A stretch of DNA of 41,721 nucleotides from Streptomyces sp. Ru62 (GTDB lineage: Bacteria > Actinomycetota > Actinomycetes > Streptomycetales > Streptomycetaceae), in assembly GCF_002920615.1 (NCBI RefSeq), contig NZ_PQSU01000054.1:1-41721 (forward strand). Direction: 5' to 3'. The notes beneath the pieces were generated by a model that ran no database searches, was not told the origin of the DNA, and was given only the letters and a program-made list of their open reading frames with translations. Below are positions 39,255 to 41,721 of this stretch, in pieces. The number at the start of each line of letters is the position of its first letter. The first letter of the stretch is position 1. A program made the translations under genes and the position numbers.

Positions 39255-40352
39255 CTAGCGCGAGGCGCGGCGGTCGTTGATAACAGCGCGTACGGCCCGG
39301 TCGCCGCGTGGGTCGGCCATCAGGCGGGCGATGTCCCACCACCGCAGCAGCAGCGCCGGATAGTGCGGCGGTATCGCGTCCATGAACTCCCGGTCGAACC
39401 GTGCGCGGACGCTCTCGTGGCGTAGGGCGGCGCGGATGTCGTCCATGGACGGCGGGAGGTGGCGGATGGCGGGCGGCAGCGTGGCTTCGTACTCCGGCGC
39501 CAGGTTGCGGCCGGGCTGGACCATGATGTTCCCGCCCAGCGCGGCGGCAACGTCGTCCTCCAGTTGCTCCTGAGCCTGCACGGCACGCTCCCACCAGTAG
39601 TCCCGGAAGGTGGCGACGGCCTCGGGATCGGACAGGTCGAGGGCGTCGCGTTGCTCGTCGAACCCCGCACCCTCATCGCCGGGCAGAGCTTCCCGGATCG
39701 CGCCGAGAGTCTTCGCGGGATGGCGCGGCGGCGCCTGGCCGAGGTGGCGCACCCACCGGTCCCTGTGCCCCCCGCCAGAAGGGGGCCCCCACACCAGGGC
39801 GCCGCCCATCATGCCGGGCTTCTGCGGCCCGGCCGCCGCCAAGGGGGCCTCCAGGCTGACCGCCATGAGTTCCAGGTAGGCGGGCAGCGACTCGTACTCC
39901 CGCTCGCGCTCCCCGAACCTGGTCCACTTGCATACTTCCCCGGTCTCGCCGTTCAGGTAGAGGCCGTAGACGGTGTCGTCGGGGTTGAAGGAGCAGAAAG
40001 GTATCCACGATGGCTTCCACAGCACCAAGGCCTCCTCACCCTCACCGTTCCCCTCCTGGAACCGCATCTGCGTCCGGTAGACCTCGATCACGGCGTCGAG
40101 CGGCATCAGAGCCCAGTTGCCCAGCATGAGCCCCGAACCGGCCACGCCGTCCTCACCGGCGGACAGCCGCCACAGCGCCTTCAACTCCTTTGGAACGCTC
40201 ACACCGAGGGCTTCTTCGAGAGCCACGATCTCGTCGTCGGAGGCGCCGGGCCTGAGGGCCGCGTACGACGGCGGGGCGTAGTCGGCCAGCCATTCCACGA
40301 TCCGGCTCCATGCCCGGGTGACTCGCACATCTGCGGGCGTGTCAGTGGTCAT
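39255..40352 (-). CDS. large SUKH (SMI1/KNR4) protein with DUF6247-like C-terminus
   Basis: 365 residues from ATG 40352. Residues about 10-180 are a SUKH domain: RPGASDDEIVALEEALGVSV, PKELKALWRLSAGEDGVAGS, LVLWKPSWIPFCSFNPDDTV, YGLYLNGETGEVCKWTRFGE, REREYESLPAYLELMAVSLE. A linker segment and a helical region (AVATFRDYWWERAVQAQEQL) lead to LPPSMDDIRAALRHESVRAR, FDREFMDAIPPHY and LLRWWDIARLMADP, which resembles DUF6247. SUKH proteins are usually about half this length and serve as immunity proteins. Two fused modules might recognise two toxins or a toxin plus a partner. No toxin is visible. It faces away from Imm32. Confidence 0.7.
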   Translation of the reverse strand: MTTDTPADVRVTRAWSRIVEWLADYAPPSYAALRPGASDDEIVALEEALGVSVPKELKALWRLSAGEDGVAGSGLMLGNWALMPLDAVIEVYRTQMRFQEGNGEGEEALVLWKPSWIPFCSFNPDDTVYGLYLNGETGEVCKWTRFGEREREYESLPAYLELMAVSLEAPLAAAGPQKPGMMGGALVWGPPSGGGHRDRWVRHLGQAPPRHPAKTLGAIREALPGDEGAGFDEQRDALDLSDPEAVATFRDYWWERAVQAQEQLEDDVAAALGGNIMVQPGRNLAPEYEATLPPAIRHLPPSMDDIRAALRHESVRARFDREFMDAIPPHYPALLLRWWDIARLMADPRGDRAVRAVINDRRASR

Positions 40353-40707
40353 AGTCACCACGCTCGCATTGCATCCCGACCCCTCACACAGCGGGGCCCG
40401 GGCGCCCTGCAGGGACCGTCAGATATGGAGGTAGCGAGCAGTGAGCGGCCACGTCCGCCCCCGGTGCACAGCACAAGACCCTCAACCAGCTGATCAGCCA
40501 CCGTTCCCAGACCGCCGCGGTGGCCCGGGCCCATCCCGACCCGCAGCCACCCCGCTCATCGGTCGGCCCGCACATGAACTTCGAACGGCTGGAACCGAAT
40601 CCAAAGAAGCCCGGCAAGATGATGGTCGTGGAGAACCGGCACGTGTACCTGCACGGATAGCGTTCGCACTCACTCAGATGATGTGCCCTCACAGAATTGA
40701 TGAACCG
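40353..40707. other. region with a coding-like fragment
   Basis: On the plus strand 40441-40660 reads HKTLNQLISHRSQTAAVARA, then HMNFERLEPNPKKPGKMMVV and ENRHVYLHG-stop, with protein-like composition but no start of its own and no family recognised. The rest shows nothing, apart from the likely promoter region of Imm32. Confidence 0.35.
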
Positions 40708-40968
40708 ATGGATCGCATGGTCGACGTGCCCGACTGCCTTCCCGACCGAGGACTGCGTTTCGCATGGGACGAGAGCTTCGAGATCGAGATGAGAGTGACC
40801 GGAACGGAGGTGACTATCAAGGCGAACCCCGAGGGCCTCGTCTCTCTCGCCCGTCATCTGCTGACACTGGCTCAGGACGGCGTGCATGCCGGTGCACACG
40901 TCCATCTGACCGCTGACCAGGAGATCGAATCGGAGCACGACCTGATCCTCGAGCGTGGAGCCTTCTGA
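40708..40968 (+). CDS. Imm32-family immunity protein
   Basis: 86 residues from ATG 40708. EMRVTGTEVTIKANPEGLVS, LARHLLTLAQDGVHAGAHVH and LTADQEIESEHDLILERG match Imm32, small proteins found beside polymorphic-toxin genes, with the NPEGL..LA..LLTLAQ.GV..GAHVHL signature. It would act in the cytoplasm by binding a cognate toxin, but none is visible, so it may protect against toxins of kin or be an orphan. ATG 40717 or 40678 are alternative starts; none has a strong ribosome binding site. Confidence 0.75.
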   Translation: MDRMVDVPDCLPDRGLRFAWDESFEIEMRVTGTEVTIKANPEGLVSLARHLLTLAQDGVHAGAHVHLTADQEIESEHDLILERGAF

Positions 40969-41049
40969 GGCAGGGTTCCTTCTGGCGTACGAGCGTGTAC
41001 AGCTCCCGGCAGGGTGCCGTGAGGGGTTTCCGCCCTTCGGGACCTGGCG

Positions 41050-41721
41050 TCGCGGCGGGGGTTCGCCAACGCGGTGAGGGCCCGGGCGGCGTCGCTGAAC
41101 CGGCCATACTGCGACCAGAACCGCGGGTACCGGTCGCGACCGGGTCCCCTCGACGGCCCGGACGAGCGCCTTGTCCCCGTCCGCAGACCACCCGCACACG
41201 ATGAGCCCGTACTCGTCCAGGACCCGTTCCAGCAGCTGCTGGAGCTCCTCATGGTGGGTCTTCAGCTCGTCGACCGTGTTGCGCTGCTCCAGGTCGGTGT
41301 AGTCACCGTGCAGCTTGATCACGGTGACCTGGCTGTGCGCAAGCGGCTTCATGCCCTTGATCTGCTCCGGACGCCTCACCACCTGCGGCGAGATCCCGAT
41401 CTCCTGCAGCGCTCGCTCGGTCAGCCGGTCGAAGTTGATGGTGAGGATGACTCTGATACTGCCGCGCTTCACGAGCTGCGCGATGGCCTGGTGCGCGGCG
41501 GTAGGGCCCTTGGTGTCGTCCTGGCCTTCCTCGGGCTCGAAGTACTGCGCGAGCATTGCCTGGCGGGAGGCTGGCATTGGTGCTGCGGCGGCCAGCAGTG
41601 CCGAGTAGCCCAGCGGCTCGGTGGTGTCGGCCTCCCACCACTTCTCGGGGTCGGCTTCGGCGCGGGCACGGGGGTTGTCGGGGTCGCGGACGGCGGCGAC
41701 CTGGACGCGTTTCCGGGCTGT
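41050..41721 (-). pseudogene. SIR2-like domain protein, partial at window edge and frameshifted
   Basis: The frame is open to the last base, so the start lies outside. RVILTINFDRLTERALQEIG, ISPQVVRRPEQIKGMKPLAH, SQVTVIKLHGDYTDLEQRNT, VDELKTHHEELQQLLERVLD and EYGLIVCGWSADGDKALVRA are the SIR2-like NAD-binding core (TINFD, KLHGD and CGWS motifs). An extra C near 41128 shifts the frame; then YPRFWSQYGRFSDAARALTA and LANPRRDA follow, after which similarity ends. SIR2-like proteins in bacteria often act in phage defence by consuming NAD. Here the C-terminal end is broken, so function is doubtful. Confidence 0.72.

Noticed and set aside
39125..39280. 51-codon plus-strand frame with GTG overlapping a stop
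   Set aside because: Its second half overlaps the end of the SUKH gene, composition is Pro/Arg-rich, and the upstream gene is already frameshifted, so coupling is not meaningful.
1..41721. tRNA, rRNA, CRISPR arrays, replication origin
   Set aside because: No cloverleaf-like or rRNA sequence, no regularly spaced direct repeats and no iteron or DnaA-box cluster were noticed on reading; this is by eye and not a computed search.

Overview
The window is high-GC DNA with the gene style of Streptomyces: GTG/TTG starts, GTGA/ATGA overlaps, WhiB, MsiK-type sugar ABC transport, and Streptomyces-restricted families such as DUF6233 and DUF6207. Its density of broken genes, IS5-family scraps, orphan immunity genes and paralogues suggests a variable chromosomal-arm or plasmid-like region. 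One metabolic island in the middle is intact and well ordered.

Layout. 0-9 kb is mostly debris: IS5 transposase remnants, a DeoR tail, a WhiB pseudogene, a frameshifted I36 inhibitor and a DUF6207 scrap. The intact genes there are a SUKH protein, a small membrane-protein pair, a secreted protein, a membrane-anchored XRE/lectin protein and a PadR-like regulator. 9.0-16.7 kb is a non-homologous end-joining locus (ku plus a divergent ATP-dependent DNA ligase) in which the ligase is split. Its adenylation domain lies at 14.9-15.5 kb and its OB-fold at 9.0-9.4 kb, separated by about 5.5 kb. The intervening DNA carries a translationally coupled operon of a tyrosine recombinase, a small HTH protein and a protein with nine tandem zinc ribbons fused to a degenerate recombinase-like domain, plus a methyltransferase and an IS5 scrap. 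I regard this three-gene operon as the best candidate for an undescribed mobile system.

16.7-20.5 kb holds DUF6207, a divergent DUF6233 / LexA-DNA-binding-domain pair with an SOS-box-like element in its promoter, an in-frame chimera of an oxidoreductase N-terminus with a Sel1-repeat protein, and a secreted protein. 20.5-31.8 kb is the metabolic island. A LacI regulator and a divergent ABC transporter (binding lipoprotein and two permeases) are followed by a GH3 enzyme, an arrangement like the xylobiose bxlREFGA cluster. Convergent to it are an IlvD/Edd sugar-acid dehydratase and a XylX-like FAH-family dehydratase, with a divergent GntR regulator. Together they suggest uptake and hydrolysis of xylo-oligosaccharides followed by steps of the non-phosphorylative (Weimberg-type) route. 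The sugar dehydrogenase, lactonase, semialdehyde dehydrogenase and transporter ATPase are not in the window.

31.8-41.7 kb returns to accessory DNA: a secreted peptidoglycan-binding protein, a second N-terminally truncated Ku, a DUF4241 protein, a decayed second copy of the DUF6233/LexA-like cassette, a divergent oxidoreductase / MmyB-type regulator pair, and a cluster of immunity-type genes (a large SUKH fusion, Imm32) beside a SIR2-like gene cut by the window edge. I saw no tRNA, rRNA or CRISPR array. All family names come from recognising motifs by eye, without database searches.
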